Assembly: GCA_037833965.1 (NCBI GenBank)
Contig: AP031352.1
Coordinates: forward strand, 31,746,501-31,810,500
Direction of reading: 5' to 3'
Source of the DNA: Marchantia polymorpha subsp. ruderalis
Lineage: Eukaryota; Streptophyta; Marchantiopsida; Marchantiales; Marchantiaceae
DNA length: 64,000 bases
Shown here piece by piece: positions 34,890 to 46,133 of this stretch (positions are counted from its first letter, which is position 1; each line of letters starts with the position of its first letter). The translations under genes and the position numbers were made by a program. Under the pieces are notes generated by a model. The model was not told the origin of the DNA, did no database searches, and saw nothing but the letters and a program-made list of their open reading frames with translations.

Positions 34890-37800
34890 CGATCCATGGG
34901 TCTCACTATATGCATGGGAGAAAATCTTTCTAGCATAAATGACATTGAATGGAGTACTGTTCAAGACGTTTGCACGGTGTTGGCATATCTAGGTGTTCCA
35001 TCAGAAGAATCTGACGATTGTGATGAACGCTTACATGTGATTGTTACGATTTACTATGAAGTTCGGCACGTGCATTCAAGACCACAATCACGCATATGGA
35101 AATCTATTGGTGGATCTTTGGAATATGGGGGAGGAGCTTACTGATACAAAAAAGGCAATGCATCTTCTCCACTCATTGCCGTCTACTTATCAGACACTAT
35201 CGAAGATTCTTTTTCATCCTTAGAACACAACAGTCACTTACAATGAGGTTGTAAGTGCCCTTATGACGGAAGCGGTTGAGCAGGATTTGTTATTCCACTC
35301 CGTTCCATCAACTTCTGGAACAACACTTATTATGGTCCAATGTCAATCACAACCAAGAGATACCAACGATTCACGACGTCCAAGATTGAAGAGGTAGAGA
35401 TCAAGATCTCATGACTGAAGGAAAGTAGAGTTTATGGCTCAATCATTTGACAAGAAGAATGTTGTTTGTTGAAGATGTGGTAAAAAAGGCCACATCGTGA
35501 AGTTTTGCCGAATGACAAATACAGCTTCTTTTATAGTGGGGAACATTGTTGAACATCTTGATACAAAGGCAAACAATTTATACACAGACGACATATGTGT
35601 AACCATCTTTAGTTAGTAAGAACTTACATAGAGTTTACTTTAAATGTTGATATAGATACTTTAGAGTACACTAGTCGTAGTTGCCACGTCAGCGATCCGT
35701 GCGCTTGGTAGGTAGAGAGTATGTGTGCTAGTTGACAACACCACGTCAGCAATCCGTGTGCTTGTTAGGTAAGGATTGAGTGTGTTAGTTAGTGAGTTAG
35801 TTGGGAGCGTCACGTCAGCGATCCATGTGTTTGTTAGGGTTATCCGTCACATCATCCATCCACTAGAAGTGGGATGGATGATGGAGATAAGATCTTATCT
35901 CCTTGTACTTGTTGGTGAGAGCTATATAAGGGAGAGGAGAACCATTGTTGCTATTTCTCATCTTCAGAGTTTATGTTTTTATCTTCAAGTGAACTTCTCT
36001 CTAAACCCTAGTGTTAGACTATGATGTCAGAGGTATGCCCTTTGCAATTCACCAAAAGTTGTTGGTGATGTATGGATTATGGACCGTGTTTGTTTTCAAT
36101 ATATTTGTTACATTAGAGAGTTCTTTTGTACTTTCTTCGTATCAAACAGTTCAGTCCTTATGGACCAACCCTATAGAACTGAGGGTGTTGGATCTGTAAA
36201 GATTCGCATGTTTGATGGTGTCAATCGTACGTTGAACCATGTTAGGTTTATATCTAACATGAGAAAAAACTTGATCTCTCTTCTAGTGTTGAACTCATAG
36301 AGCTTAGAATGGAGTCTAGGCAGGACATGTTGGATATCAGATCATGTGATAAGAAGGTTATTCTTCGGAAATACAAGCATAATAATCTGTACTTGTTAGA
36401 GGGCATCACTATTTGTTGCGAAGTTCACTTTACCAGATGTTGCGTTGAGATGTCTCATGTATGGCATTCCAGATTAGGCCATATGATTGATCGATACATG
36501 TCTCTTCTTGATGAGAAAAAGGTATTACCCGGTTTGGGTAAAGTTGACTTGTCATTTTGTGAACATTGCATCATGAAAAAATAACATAGTCAAACTTTTG
36601 GCGTTGGAACTCATAGTTCCAAGGAGATACTGGAGTATGTACATAGTGACGTATGAGACCCTCTCATGTTGCGTCACTGTCTAGAAAGTTGTACTATGTC
36701 TCGTTTATAAATGATTACTCCAAGTATGTGTGGGTATATTTTCTTATCCACAAGTCTGAGGTGTTTTCAACCTTCAAAATTGACGCATACAAGTTGAGAC
36801 TCGGACTAGACACAAGGTGAAATATTTGCGATGAGATAATGGTGACGAGTATACTAGTGACAAATTTCAGAGGTATTGTATAGAGGAGTGGATTACTTGC
36901 CATTTCACGACGATTTAAACTCCACAACAAAATGCTATTTCTGAATGACTCAATCGAACAGTGTTGGAGAAGATGCAGAGTATGCTAAGCAAATCAGGTT
37001 TACCAGGGGGAATTTTGGGCCGAACTTGTCAACACCGCAATTTATTTGGTAAACCTTTCTCCTTCTAGTGCAATCAATTTCTCAACACTGTTTGAACTGA
37101 GACATAAATGGATGGCAGATTATAGTCGCTTGAGAATTTTTGGTTGTATTGCTTATACTCTTATACCTAAGGAGCAAAAGACAAAATTAGATACTACATC
37201 CAAAAAATACTGTAATCTTGGATATGCTAGCGGCGTGAAAGATTACAGGCTATGATATCCAATTGCCAGTAAGGTGATTGTTAGTCAAGATGTTTCTTTT
37301 AATGAGCCAGGTTTATTGAAAGAGAGGGAGAATGTGGAGGCTTCCCGCACTAACAAAGGAAAATCTTCACTCACGGATGTTGTTGTGGAGTAGTTTGATC
37401 ATTCTATCACTAATGATTTGCCACATGAAGAAGCATCGATGCATGTGGAGCGAGTTCTTGTGGAACAAAAACTACATGAGCATGCTATTGTTGGTGAGCC
37501 TATTGCAATAGTACTAGACGAGAGAGATCAAACGGAAACATTTATTAGGAGATCACAACGTTCTAGTAGAGCTTTAGAGAGATTTGGTGTATGAGCCAAC
37601 TCATCCATTCTCAAAGATCTTGACCTTGATTTTGAGGATGAGGATGGTATGGCGTTGATCTTGGAAGAAGTTGAATCCTCGTCATACAGAGAAGCTCAAG
37701 CTTCAGTCAACAAGCTTGAATGAAATGCTGCTATGGAGCGAGAGATGCAATCACCGATTGACAACAAGAAGTGGAAGTTGGTCGAGCTTCCTAAAGATCA

Positions 37801-39285
37801 GATAGTGGGTGTACAAGCTTAAAGACAATCCAACAAGAGATGAGGGAAGAATCTTCAAAGCTAGAATTGTGGTTAGAGGTTTCACACACGAGAAGAGTGT
37901 GAATTATAACAATGTTTTTATGTCTATAGCAAAATACACTACAATTCGTCTGATATGTGCACTAGCTATAATATTTTGTCTTATTATGGATCGGATGAAT
38001 GCGGTTGAAGCTTTTCTTTTTGGATATTTAGAGGAGGAGATCTACATAAGACAATCAATTGGATTTGAGATCAAAGGCCATGAGAGGTTGATCTGTAAAA
38101 TACTGAAATCACTATATATAACCTGAAGTAAGCTTCTAGGTTTTCTACGAAGCGTGTATGATCCTTGTGTCTATATGAAAAAGGTGAATGATGAGACATT
38201 CAATCTCATCATTTTAGTATTCTATGTTGACGACATGCTTATCTTGGCAAAAAACCAATCCGATGTCGATGAATGCAAGAGTCAACTGAAGTCTGCAATT
38301 AAGATGAAGTATATGGGGGAGTCAAAGAGCATATTAGGAATGGATATTTATAAAGATTTTGAACAGAAGAAGCTATCGGTGAGTCAGGGCAAATATGTTC
38401 GCCGTATACTTGACAGGTTCAACATGATCAATTCGAAAGAAATATGGACTTCTTTGCCGGCACATTTTAAACTCTCCGCAGCCCAATGTACTACAAATGT
38501 TGTGGAGAAAGGAAGAATGTCATTTGTTCTCTATGAACAAGTTGTAGGCAACCTCATGTATTTAATGGTGTACACTAGGCGTGATATTGCTCTAGCAATG
38601 GGAAAGATAAGCATGTACATGTCGAATCCAAGAAAGTTCATTGGGAAGTAGTGAAATGGATTCTGAGATATCTGAAGAGTACTGTGGATTATGTGTTTGA
38701 TAACACATCAAATATTGTTTGATGGGTTATTAGACAATGCCAAATCCTTGTTTGACTACGTTGATGCTGACTACGGACAAGATTTTTGACAAAAATAAAT
38801 CTAAAACTGGATATCTGTTTAGACTTGGCAACGGAAGCATTAGTTGGAGATCTATCTTGAAGAAGTGCGTAGCTCAATCAACAACAGAAGCTGAGTATGT
38901 GACAACAGCAGAAGCGGCAAAGGAAGCTATTTGTTTGGATATGCTTATCATGGAGATGGGATTAACACAAGGTGTGGTCAATCTTCATTGTGATAGTCAG
39001 AGTGCTTTACATTTGGCTGCGAACTAAATCATGGATAGCAGAGTGAAGCACATTGACATAAGATATCACTTTATTCGACAAACAGTGTTTGATAAAACAA
39101 ATGAACTAATCAGGATTGACGGTAAACTCAATCCAGCTGATGCGTTGACCAAAAGTATTCCTTTGGAGAGTTTCAGGCGACATTATGCTACTATGCAATT
39201 TGTGCATAGGGAGCACAAGGGATATGGTTTTAAGTTAACTGTGTATATTATTACTCTATCCTCTTATGATTACGGCTTAATTTAA
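34890..39285 (+). pseudogene. Ty1/copia polyprotein pseudogene
   Basis: Broken pieces in copia order. Gag UBN2-type segment near 35041-35223 (NMGEELTDTKKAMHLLHSLP). Knuckle remnant near 35464 (RCGKKGHIVKFC, first Cys lost to a stop). Protease-side sequence at 36040-36300 (TEGVGSVKIRMFDGV). GAG-pre-integrase at 36309-36584 (VWHSRLGHM). Integrase about 36640-37050 (INDYSKYVWVYFL, TPQQNAISE). RT 37809-38126 and 38154-38651 (YVDDM intact near 38223; motif A reads RMNAVEAFL with Asn for Asp). RNase H 38737-39285 (STTEAEYV, HCDSQSALHLAAN, SRVKHIDIRYHFIR). Copia order (integrase before RT) is clear. Many stops and shifts make it inactive, and a solo gypsy LTR interrupts it at 35598-36018. Confidence 0.9.
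35598..36018 (+). mobile_element. Solo LTR of the 40493-46553 gypsy family
   Basis: 421 bp starting TGTAACCATCTTTAGTTAG and ending AAACCCTAGTGTTAGA, closely similar to the 420-bp LTRs of the intact element. It carries the same repeated CACGTCAGC-(G/A)ATCC words, TATATAAGGGAGAGGAG and a 3' end one base off ACA. Flanks ATATG (35593-35597) and CTATG (36019-36023) look like a 5-bp target duplication with one change. It splits the copia gag/protease region and is younger than the LTR at 12141. Confidence 0.9.
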
Positions 39286-40286
39286 GTTAACTCTCGTTTA
39301 AAGATGGAACTTGTGGTAGGTTTCCGTGTAGAACTTTCCGCGGAGAAATAATATAGGTTAGAGAGGTAATTGAGATTACTTAACATGAGTTGAGTGTGAG
39401 ATTGTAGAGTTAACTCTGTATGTTATTACTCTATCATGTTATGGCAATAATAATATAGGCTAGAGAGTTGATTGATATTCTTTAACATGAATTAAAATGA
39501 AATTGTTGAGTATTCCACTATATGTTATTACTCTATTATGTTATCGGAGTAATAATATAGGTTAGAGAGGTAATTGAAATTCTTCTAAATGAGTTGAAGG
39601 TAAGATTGTGGAGTTACCTGTATATGTTATTAATCTATTCTGTTATAGGAGTAATAATATATGTTAGAAATGTGATTGATATTCCTTGACGTGAGTTAAG
39701 ATGAGATTGTTGAATTACCTCTATATGTTATTACTCTATTATGTTATGAGAATAATATAGATTAGAGATGTGATTGAGATTCCATAACATGAGTTAAAGG
39801 TGAGACTGTTGAATTACCTTTGTATGTTATCACTCTATTCTATTATGGGAGTAATAATATAGATTATAGAGTTGATTGATACACCTTAATATGAGTTAAA
39901 GGTGAGACTGTTGAATTACCTCTGTATGTTATCACTCTATTCTATTATGGGAGTAATAATATAGATTATAGAGTTGACTGATACACCTTAATATGAGTTA
40001 AAGGTGAGATTGTTGAATTACCTCTGTATGTTATCACTCTATTCTATTATGGGAGTAATAATATAGATAATAGAGTTGACTGATACACCTTAACACGGGT
40101 TAAGATGAGATTGTTGAGTTACCTCTGTATATTATCACTCTATCATGTTATGGTTACGGCCTAATTCTAGTTAACTCTCGTTTAAAGAGGGGCTTTGAGT
40201 CAAGATTCCGTCTAGAACTTCCTGCTGAGTAATAATTTAGATTAGAGAGTTTACTGAGACTTTTTAACGTGAGTTAAGGGAGAGAT
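39241..40286 (+). repeat. ~102-bp tandem array in copia 3' untranslated region
   Basis: Seven units of about 102 bp begin with TGTTATTACTCTAT-type sequence at about 39421, 39523, 39625, 39726, 39825, 39927 and 40029. They are bracketed by two longer units (39241-39420 and about 40130-40286) that also contain TTAACTCTCGTTTAAAGA. The first unit overlaps the last codons of the copia frame. Units near the right end are nearly identical, so the array expanded recently there. Confidence 0.85.
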
Positions 40287-40487
40287 TGTTGAGTTTAATT
40301 CCGGTGAAGGAGTTAATTGAGGTTAACCGCATATATAGCTATTTATGTCATAAAGTGGTTGCCTACCTTGGGTATATATAACCTAAGGGTGATAAGAATT
40401 TTCTCATTTCAAGCAGTACACTCTCGAGTGTATTACTCCGTGGACGTACTCCTTGAGGGTGAACCATGTTATACATGTGTCTTCTGT

Positions 40488-40492
40488 GTTTA
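40488..40492. repeat. 5-bp target site duplication GTTTA (left)
   Basis: GTTTA immediately left of the LTR at 40493, repeated at 46554-46558 right after the other LTR. An exact 5-bp duplication is typical of gypsy integrase and shows that the element inserted as a unit. Confidence 0.93.
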
Positions 40493-40912
40493 TGTAACAC
40501 TAGGGTTTAGAGAGAAGTTCACTCGAAGATAGAAACGTAAACTCTGAAGATGAGAGATACCAACAATGGTTCTCCTCTCCCTTATATAGCTCTCACCAAC
40601 AAGTACAAGGTGATAAGATCTAATCCCCACCATCCATACCACTCCTAGTGGATGGATGACGTGGCGGATAACCCTAACAAGCACACGGATCGCTGACGTG
40701 GCGCACCCAACTAACACACTAACTAACACACTCAATCCTTACCTACAAGCACACGGATTGCTGACGTGGCACTGTCAACTAACACATCCACTCTGTACCT
40801 ACCAAGTGCGCGGATCGCTGACGTGGCAGCTATGACTAGTGCACACTAAAGTATCTACATCAATATTCAGAGTAACCTCTACTTTAGTTCTAACTAACTA
40901 AAGATGGTTACA
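40493..40912 (-). repeat. 3' LTR of the intact gypsy element
   Basis: 420 bp, TGTAACC...GTGTTACA on the minus strand, apparently identical to 46134-46553. TATATAAG lies at 40581-40588. Confidence 0.95.
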
Positions 40913-40913
40913 A

Positions 40914-40927
40914 ACCTCCCTCCTTTT
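40914..40927 (-). promoter_or_regulatory. Polypurine tract
   Basis: AAAAGGAGGGAGGT on the minus strand sits directly before the 3' LTR and overlaps the pol stop codon (40926-40928). It is the expected plus-strand primer for reverse transcription. Confidence 0.85.
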
Positions 40928-43900
40928 AAGATGCAACGTCCTCGTTGCACATACGTTCAAACTCCTGAACTATCAAAGGTGCATTTGCTAAATTTTTAGC
41001 TGGTTCCCAAGTTGATTCATACGATGGATAGCCTTTCCATTGAATCAAATACTCTACTTTGGGATATTTATGACCTCGAATACGTTTCTTGAGTATCTTT
41101 TCTACCTCAAACTCCTCATGATCTGCTATCAAGGTTGGAAGAGGAGGTGGTGCTGGTTGATTGGTGAATTGTTTTGGTCGTGGTACATGTTTTCGCAATC
41201 GTGACACATGAAATACTGGATGTATTTTCATATGTGACGGAAGTTCCAACTTGTATGACACTTCACCAACACGCTTCAAAACCAAAAATGGACCAATGTA
41301 CCTAGGGTTTAACTTTGGTGTTCCTACAAGAGACAAATTCGTTGTAGATAACCAAACATGATCTCCAACCTCAAAAATCACTTCTCTACGATGAGCATCG
41401 GCATGCTGCTTTTGCCGATTTTGAGCTATCACCAACTTCTCCTTGGCCTGATGTAGTCCTCGGTGAATATGCTCCACGAATTCGTTGACTGCTGCAACTT
41501 CGGTCGAAAACTCCTCTCCTTTCGGAAGTCTCATCAAACTTGAAGGAGTTATCGGATGAGCTCCATACATAAGAAAAAATGGAGACACTTTTGTGGATGC
41601 ATTAACAGAATTGTTATATGCAAATTCCACAAGTGGCAAAAGGTTGTCCCACTCTTCTTGCTCTTGTAATGTGAATGCTCGTAGCATATCCTCTATGGTT
41701 CTATTTGCCCTCTCAGTTTGTCCATCAGTTTGAGGGTGATAGGCCGTTGACATTGCTAGTTTTGTTTTGAAAAAACTAAACAAAGTTTTCCAAAATAAAC
41801 TAGTGAAGTGAGTACCTCTATCCGTGATTAACACTTTGCTTAAGCCATGATTCACAAAAACTGCGTCTAGATACAATTGAGCTAGTTGTGGAGCTGTTAC
41901 TGTTTTTGTGGTTGGCCTGATGTGAATCATCTTGCTCAATTTGTCCACAAAAACCACCACTGAATCATGTCCTAACGAAGTCCTTGGTAACTCACATACA
42001 AGATCCATGGTGACATGTTCCCACCGCTGTTCGGGAATAGGAAGAGGTTGTAATAAACCCGCTGGTTTTTGATTACTTGCCTTGTTTTGTTGACAAGCAA
42101 CACAACTTCGAATGTAAGACTCCACATCCTCACGTATTTTGGGCCAATAGTACACTCGTTGTATACTCTCCACGGTTTTCTCCACTCCCACATGACCTGC
42201 AATGGCTGTATCATGACTTTCTGCCAAAATCATTGTGCGCAAATCGTGATCTTGTGGAATCCATATACGCTGATTGTAAAACGCCAAACCTCGAGATTTC
42301 TCTGCCTTTCCAGTTTGTAGTGCTCGAGTGATCTCTTCATCCTCCTTTGTGGCTTGTGACATCTTGCTCCACCAATCCGCCTGAATTTTCACTTCTGCAA
42401 CATGATTCAAACAAGGCATGCGTGTGAGAGCATCTGCAAGTTGCTTCTTTCCCTCCACGTACACAATCTTCATGTTGAAGCGTTGACGCCACTCTGCCCA
42501 TCGAATTTGTCGTTTGGACAGATCCTTCTGAGTTTCCAAATAAACCAAGGGTTTATGATCAGTCTCCACCACAAACTCCTTATCACCCAGATAATGCTTC
42601 CAATGTTTGGTTGCCAACACGATAGCTAACTCCTCCCGTTCTGTCGTGTGATAATTTTGTTCCGCCGCCACCAACTTTCGAGAATAGAAAGCAACTGGAT
42701 GCCATCCATCCTCCCATTCTTGTTGAAGTATGCCACCTACTGTTGTACCTGATGCGTCAGTGGCCAACTTGATAGAACGGTTAGGATCATACCACTTGAG
42801 AATAGGTGCGTGTAACAAAGCATCTTTCAATGCTTGAAAAGCTAACTCTTGAGCTGTTCCCCATCTCCACTTCTGACCTTTCCCTAACATGGAAGTCAAG
42901 GCCTGAGCTAGTCGAGCAAAACCTTTCACAAATCTACGATAGAATCCAGTGAGCCCTAGAAAACTCTTCAATTGAGTTTGCTCCTCAGGTGCTATCCATT
43001 TCTGAATGGCATCTATCTTCTCACTCATCACTTGGATTCCTGTAGCTGTAACTCTATGACCCAAGTAATCTACTTCTGACTTGCCAAATTCACATTTTGA
43101 AGCTTTGGCATACAATTGATTGTCTCTTAAAACTTGAAGTACCTCTCGTAAATGACTTCTATGATCACTCAAAGTTTTGCTATACACCAATATATCATCT
43201 AGAAAAACAATGACAGATTTATCTAGATAAGGGCGAAAGATATCGTTCATCAATCCCATGAATGTAGCTGGTGCATTAGTGAGACCAAAAGGCATCACCA
43301 GATACTCAAAGTGTCCATACCTAGTACGAAAAGCTGTCTTGTGAACATCTTCATCTGCAATTCGAATTTGATTGTAGCCGCTTCTCAAATCTAGCTTGGT
43401 GAAGTACTTCGCTCCTTGAAGTTGATCAAACAAATCATCCATACGAGGTAATGGATATTTGTTTTTCACCGTTTGCTGATTCAACCCGCGATAATCGATA
43501 CATAGTCTCATGGATCCATCCTTCTTCTTCACAAAGAGTACTGGAGCTCCATAAGGTGAAACACTTGGCTGAATGAATCCCTTGCTCAACATCTCCTCCA
43601 CTTGAGCTTTGCATTCTTCCAATTCGTTTGGAGCCAAACGATATGGAGCTTTGCAAGTTGGTGTACTTCCAGGTATCACCTCAATCTTGTGATCAACTCG
43701 CCTCTTTGGTGGTAATCCTGCAGGTAGATCATCTGGAAAAACATCTTTATACTCCATAAAAATGTCGTTCAAGGACTCCGGGATGTAAGGTTTGTCCGTG
43801 GACCCAATATCTCTTATAAGTCCAAGGAAACATACATCATCTCTAGAAATGGATGCTGTACCCATCACAAAGAGGGGTAAATTCCTATTCTGAGATCTAA

Positions 43901-44378
43901 TTCTATCTCCATAGATCTTCCATCCGCTACTTGTAATCACTTTTCTTCTCCAATCTACCTTCGGATTATATTGTTCCATCCATGGCATTCCAAGGATGAC
44001 ATCATACCGAGCTAAACGAATTACTCTCCATTCAATGCTCTCCTTGTATCTACCTATGGATAATTCTACACTCCGTGGTAGTGTTTCTATCACTTCAGTT
44101 TGCCCGTTTGGCAATTCAACTTCTTCACTCACGTCCTTCATCAACATCAAACCTAACTTCATAGCAACACTCCTTGATAGAAAATTCTCAGTTGCTCCAG
44201 GATCAATTAAAACTCTCACCTTGTGTCCTTCCATGAAACCATCAGTGACAATGAGTTGAGCTTGCTTCTTACTCCTTCCATGAGCTCCCAACCATTGCTT
44301 TCTTCCAACCTCGCCTTTTCTTCGCTTTGTAGAACCAGTAAGGCCGCGAGGCAAGATTACTGGTGATCTTCGTTTCCC
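40926..44378 (-). CDS. Pol: protease, RT, RNase H, integrase, chromodomain
   Basis: The frame is open on the minus strand from about 44399 to the stop at 40926-40928 and has no ATG near its start. It is most likely read by a -1 shift at GGGAAAC (44378-44372). Residues below are counted from the codon at 44354. Protease [10 protein letters not shown] (about 49-58). RT about 240-480 with [22 protein letters not shown] and FLDD (384-387). RNase H from about 528 (ATDASG, ETDHKPL). Integrase has zinc ligands near 714-754 (CVACQ) and catalytic residues D784, D845 and E881 in DD35E spacing. Chromodomain about 1080-1135 ([17 protein letters not shown]). About 1142 residues is normal for a chromovirus pol. 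The chromodomain probably guides insertion to heterochromatin. The protease triad has Pro instead of Ser/Thr, the single suspicious residue. Confidence 0.95.
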   Translation of the reverse strand, partial: GKRRSPVILPRGLTGSTKRRKGEVGRKQWLGAHGRSKKQAQLIVTDGFMEGHKVRVLIDPGATENFLSRSVAMKLGLMLMKDVSEEVELPNGQTEVIETLPRSVELSIGRYKESIEWRVIRLARYDVILGMPWMEQYNPKVDWRRKVITSSGWKIYGDRIRSQNRNLPLFVMGTASISRDDVCFLGLIRDIGSTDKPYIPESLNDIFMEYKDVFPDDLPAGLPPKRRVDHKIEVIPGSTPTCKAPYRLAPNELEECKAQVEEMLSKGFIQPSVSPYGAPVLFVKKKDGSMRLCIDYRGLNQQTVKNKYPLPRMDDLFDQLQGAKYFTKLDLRSGYNQIRIADEDVHKTAFRTRYGHFEYLVMPFGLTNAPATFMGLMNDIFRPYLDKSVIVFLDDILVYSKTLSDHRSHLREVLQVLRDNQLYAKASKCEFGKSEVDYLGHRVTATGIQVMSEKIDAIQKWIAPEEQTQLKSFLGLTGFYRRFVKGFARLAQALTSMLGKGQKWRWGTAQELAFQALKDALLHAPILKWYDPNRSIKLATDASGTTVGGILQQEWEDGWHPVAFYSRKLVAAEQNYHTTEREELAIVLATKHWKHYLGDKEFVVETDHKPLVYLETQKDLSKRQIRWAEWRQRFNMKIVYVEGKKQLADALTRMPCLNHVAEVKIQADWWSKMSQATKEDEEITRALQTGKAEKSRGLAFYNQRIWIPQDHDLRTMILAESHDTAIAGHVGVEKTVESIQRVYYWPKIREDVESYIRSCVACQQNKASNQKPAGLLQPLPIPEQRWEHVTMDLVCELPRTSLGHDSVVVFVDKLSKMIHIRPTTKTVTAPQLAQLYLDAVFVNHGLSKVLITDRGTHFTSLFWKTLFSFFKTKLAMSTAYHPQTDGQTERANRTIEDMLRAFTLQEQEEWDNLLPLVEFAYNNSVNASTKVSPFFLMYGAHPITPSSLMRLPKGEEFSTEVAAVNEFVEHIHRGLHQAKEKLVIAQNRQKQHADAHRREVIFEVGDHVWLSTTNLSLVGTPKLNPRYIGPFLVLKRVGEVSYKLELPSHMKIHPVFHVSRLRKHVPRPKQFTNQPAPPPLPTLIADHEEFEVEKILKKRIRGHKYPKVEYLIQWKGYPSYESTWEPAKNLANAPLIVQEFERMCNEDVAS
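44309..44378 (-). promoter_or_regulatory. -1 ribosomal frameshift signal between gag and pol
   Basis: Minus strand: slippery heptamer G-GGA-AAC in the gag frame (44378-44372), 7-nt spacer GAAGATC (44371-44365), perfect 8-bp stem ACCAGTAA/TTACTGGT (44364-44357 and 44341-44334) with a 15-nt loop. Loop bases CCTCGC (44351-44346) can pair with GCGAGG at 44314-44309 to make a pseudoknot. The gag stop TAA lies in the 5' arm. Slippage by one base gives exactly the pol frame, which overlaps gag by about 40 nt. Confidence 0.85.
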
Positions 44379-45520
44379 GAAACTGCTTCCTCCACCTCTT
44401 CATACTCTATCCCCTCCATATTGTTGAACGGTCGTCGCTGCATGGGCCGTCCTCCTTGTTGTGTCGGCCGAACTCGACAAAACTTGGCTATGTGACCCAT
44501 TCGTCCACATGCATAGCATTGGCGATTGTCACGAACTCCAGCTCCTCCTCGAACCATTCCATTATTTGCATAACCTTCTTGCAAATTTGGAACTCCTGGT
44601 CGCCTAATCTCACCTCCAAATCTTGGTGGTGGTCCTCTTGTTGGTGCAAAACCTTCTCTACGTCGAAGGTTTCCCAACTCCATCGGTGTTGGACCAGATG
44701 GATCTCTAAAATTGCTCACTGGCTCACCGTGTGTGACACCAAAAGCACCTGAAATTCGTTGAGCAATTGCGATTGCTTCATTCACAGTAGATGGATTGCT
44801 TACCATCACCTCCTTTCGAATTCGATCTTTCAAGCCTCGTTTGAACACGTCCAAGGCTTCAGCTCCACTCATATCCATGATAGATACTTGAAGATCACGA
44901 AATTCTTCAATGTACTCATGAATACCTCCTTTCTGCTTCAGATCCCACAACTTCATTCTTGCAGTTTGAAGAGAATCCACCGCTTGAAAATTTTGCAGAA
45001 GTCCTTCCTGCATTCCACTCCACGAAATGGTAGCACCTCGTTCTGAAAGCATTCTCTCCCATGTTGTGTACCATGTGAGAGCCTTATCCGTAAGATAAGA
45101 TCTCATGAACATTCCTGCAATATAATCAGAAACATGAAAATGGGATAAATGAATATTCATCCTCATAATCCATCCCTCTAACACTCCCATTGCTCTACTC
45201 CCTTTGTAAGCTTCCACCTTACAGGATTTTCCCATTCGAAGCAAAAGATTTGCTTGATCTTCAATCTCTTGAAGACGTCTCCTATTTGCCTCTGCTGCAT
45301 CAATAGGAGTTGGTTCTGGCTGAACTTGGGAAGCTTGAACTTGAGGTTCAACTTCCATCTCTCCAACTCTCTCTCTATCTACTTTCTCACTCTCTAATGC
45401 AAAGATTTTATCTTCCATGGCTTGCTGCTTGGTATGCCCATCTACTATCGCTTTTCTCAACTCCTTCATCTCCGCCATGATTGCATTGAGAACCTCACCC
45501 ATATCAATTGATGTTCCCAT
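44357..45520 (-). CDS. Gag of the intact gypsy element
   Basis: 387 residues from ATG at 45520. The N-terminal 80 residues are Glu/Lys-rich and probably coiled coil. A retrotransposon gag domain follows (about 110-210; [53 protein letters not shown]). A single CCHC knuckle [14 protein letters not shown] is at 335-348. Gag forms the virus-like particle and packages the element RNA. It ends in an acidic tail whose last codons contain the frameshift heptamer. Uninterrupted and of normal length for a chromovirus. Confidence 0.95.
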   Translation of the reverse strand: MGTSIDMGEVLNAIMAEMKELRKAIVDGHTKQQAMEDKIFALESEKVDRERVGEMEVEPQVQASQVQPEPTPIDAAEANRRRLQEIEDQANLLLRMGKSCKVEAYKGSRAMGVLEGWIMRMNIHLSHFHVSDYIAGMFMRSYLTDKALTWYTTWERMLSERGATISWSGMQEGLLQNFQAVDSLQTARMKLWDLKQKGGIHEYIEEFRDLQVSIMDMSGAEALDVFKRGLKDRIRKEVMVSNPSTVNEAIAIAQRISGAFGVTHGEPVSNFRDPSGPTPMELGNLRRREGFAPTRGPPPRFGGEIRRPGVPNLQEGYANNGMVRGGAGVRDNRQCYACGRMGHIAKFCRVRPTQQGGRPMQRRPFNNMEGIEYEEVEEAVSGNEDHQ

Positions 45521-45537
45521 GCTTTTTCACACTCCCT

Positions 45538-45792
45538 CTAATACAAAGTGAGTATAATCACTATGTGACCTCTCAACAAAGGAGTCACAAAAGGTGCAGG
45601 TGACTCTATCACAGCTCTATAGTACTCCTCTCCATAATTCCTCACAAGAAAATCTCTCCATATCCTCTTCTGTCTATATACTGTTCTAATCTCTACATAA
45701 GTGCTGAATCGAACCGGGACAGGTGGTTCGCGGTTCAAATCCATGAAACAATCAGTATAGAATGTATATAGTACAATCCCAAGTCTCTCCAT
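45538..45792 (-). CDS. Small leader frame 2 of the gypsy element
   Basis: 84 residues from ATG 45792 (alternative ATG at MDLNREPPVP), located between the LTR and gag. It resembles leader frame 1 in pattern: MD..-R-PVP, an aromatic/basic middle, (F/Y)LV-x2-(W/Y)G, and ESPAPFVTPLL against ESRVPLILPIV. It overlaps frame 1 by 41 nt and stops 17 nt before the gag ATG. No known family recognised. It could be a small structural protein, or translated upstream frames that tune gag expression. Confidence 0.45.
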   Translation of the reverse strand: MERLGIVLYTFYTDCFMDLNREPPVPVRFSTYVEIRTVYRQKRIWRDFLVRNYGEEYYRAVIESPAPFVTPLLRGHIVIILTLY

Positions 45793-45970
45793 AAGTAACT
45801 ATTGGAAGAATCAGTGGCACTCTTGACTCCATCACTCTAGTCATAAAATCTGCACCCCAACAAGCCACAAGGTACATCCGAAAATGATGTTTTTCCATGC
45901 AACGAAGGTGAATATCGAATAGGTTAGGAATTGGCCAGTGCGGTACTGGATTCCTGTCAATCCCGTCCAT
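45752..45970 (-). CDS. Small leader frame 1 of the gypsy element
   Basis: 72 residues from ATG 45970 (MDGIDRNPVPHWPIP...), ending inside frame 2. Aromatic, with a central RMYLVACWGADF segment. The sequence just upstream (TTTTTGCAG, ending about 45973) resembles a 3' splice site, so a spliced subgenomic RNA is conceivable. Similarity to frame 2 suggests an internal duplication of about 190-200 bp. Function unknown. Confidence 0.45.
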   Translation of the reverse strand: MDGIDRNPVPHWPIPNLFDIHLRCMEKHHFRMYLVACWGADFMTRVMESRVPLILPIVTYGETWDCTIYILY

Positions 45971-46120
45971 ATCTGCAAAAACACAATGTCCCCCTTCCAC
46001 CTCTCTCTACATGCAGATGAATGACCTCTGCCAGCCTCTATACACTCTCAAGACTACACTCCATCATCACTCACTTGCTATTCCATGAGGGGTAATCCAC
46101 CTCAAGGAAAGAGCAAGGTC

Positions 46121-46132
46121 GCTCTGATACCA
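46121..46132 (-). promoter_or_regulatory. Primer-binding site (initiator Met tRNA)
   Basis: TGGTATCAGAGC on the minus strand, 1 nt downstream of the 5' LTR. It is complementary to the 3' end of plant initiator-methionine tRNA and is the usual minus-strand primer site of plant gypsy and copia elements. Confidence 0.95.
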
Positions 46133-46133
46133 T

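Noticed and set aside
39241..40286. Tandem array considered as CRISPR-like
   Set aside because: Units are contiguous and near-identical without unique spacers, and the context is a plant copia 3' region.
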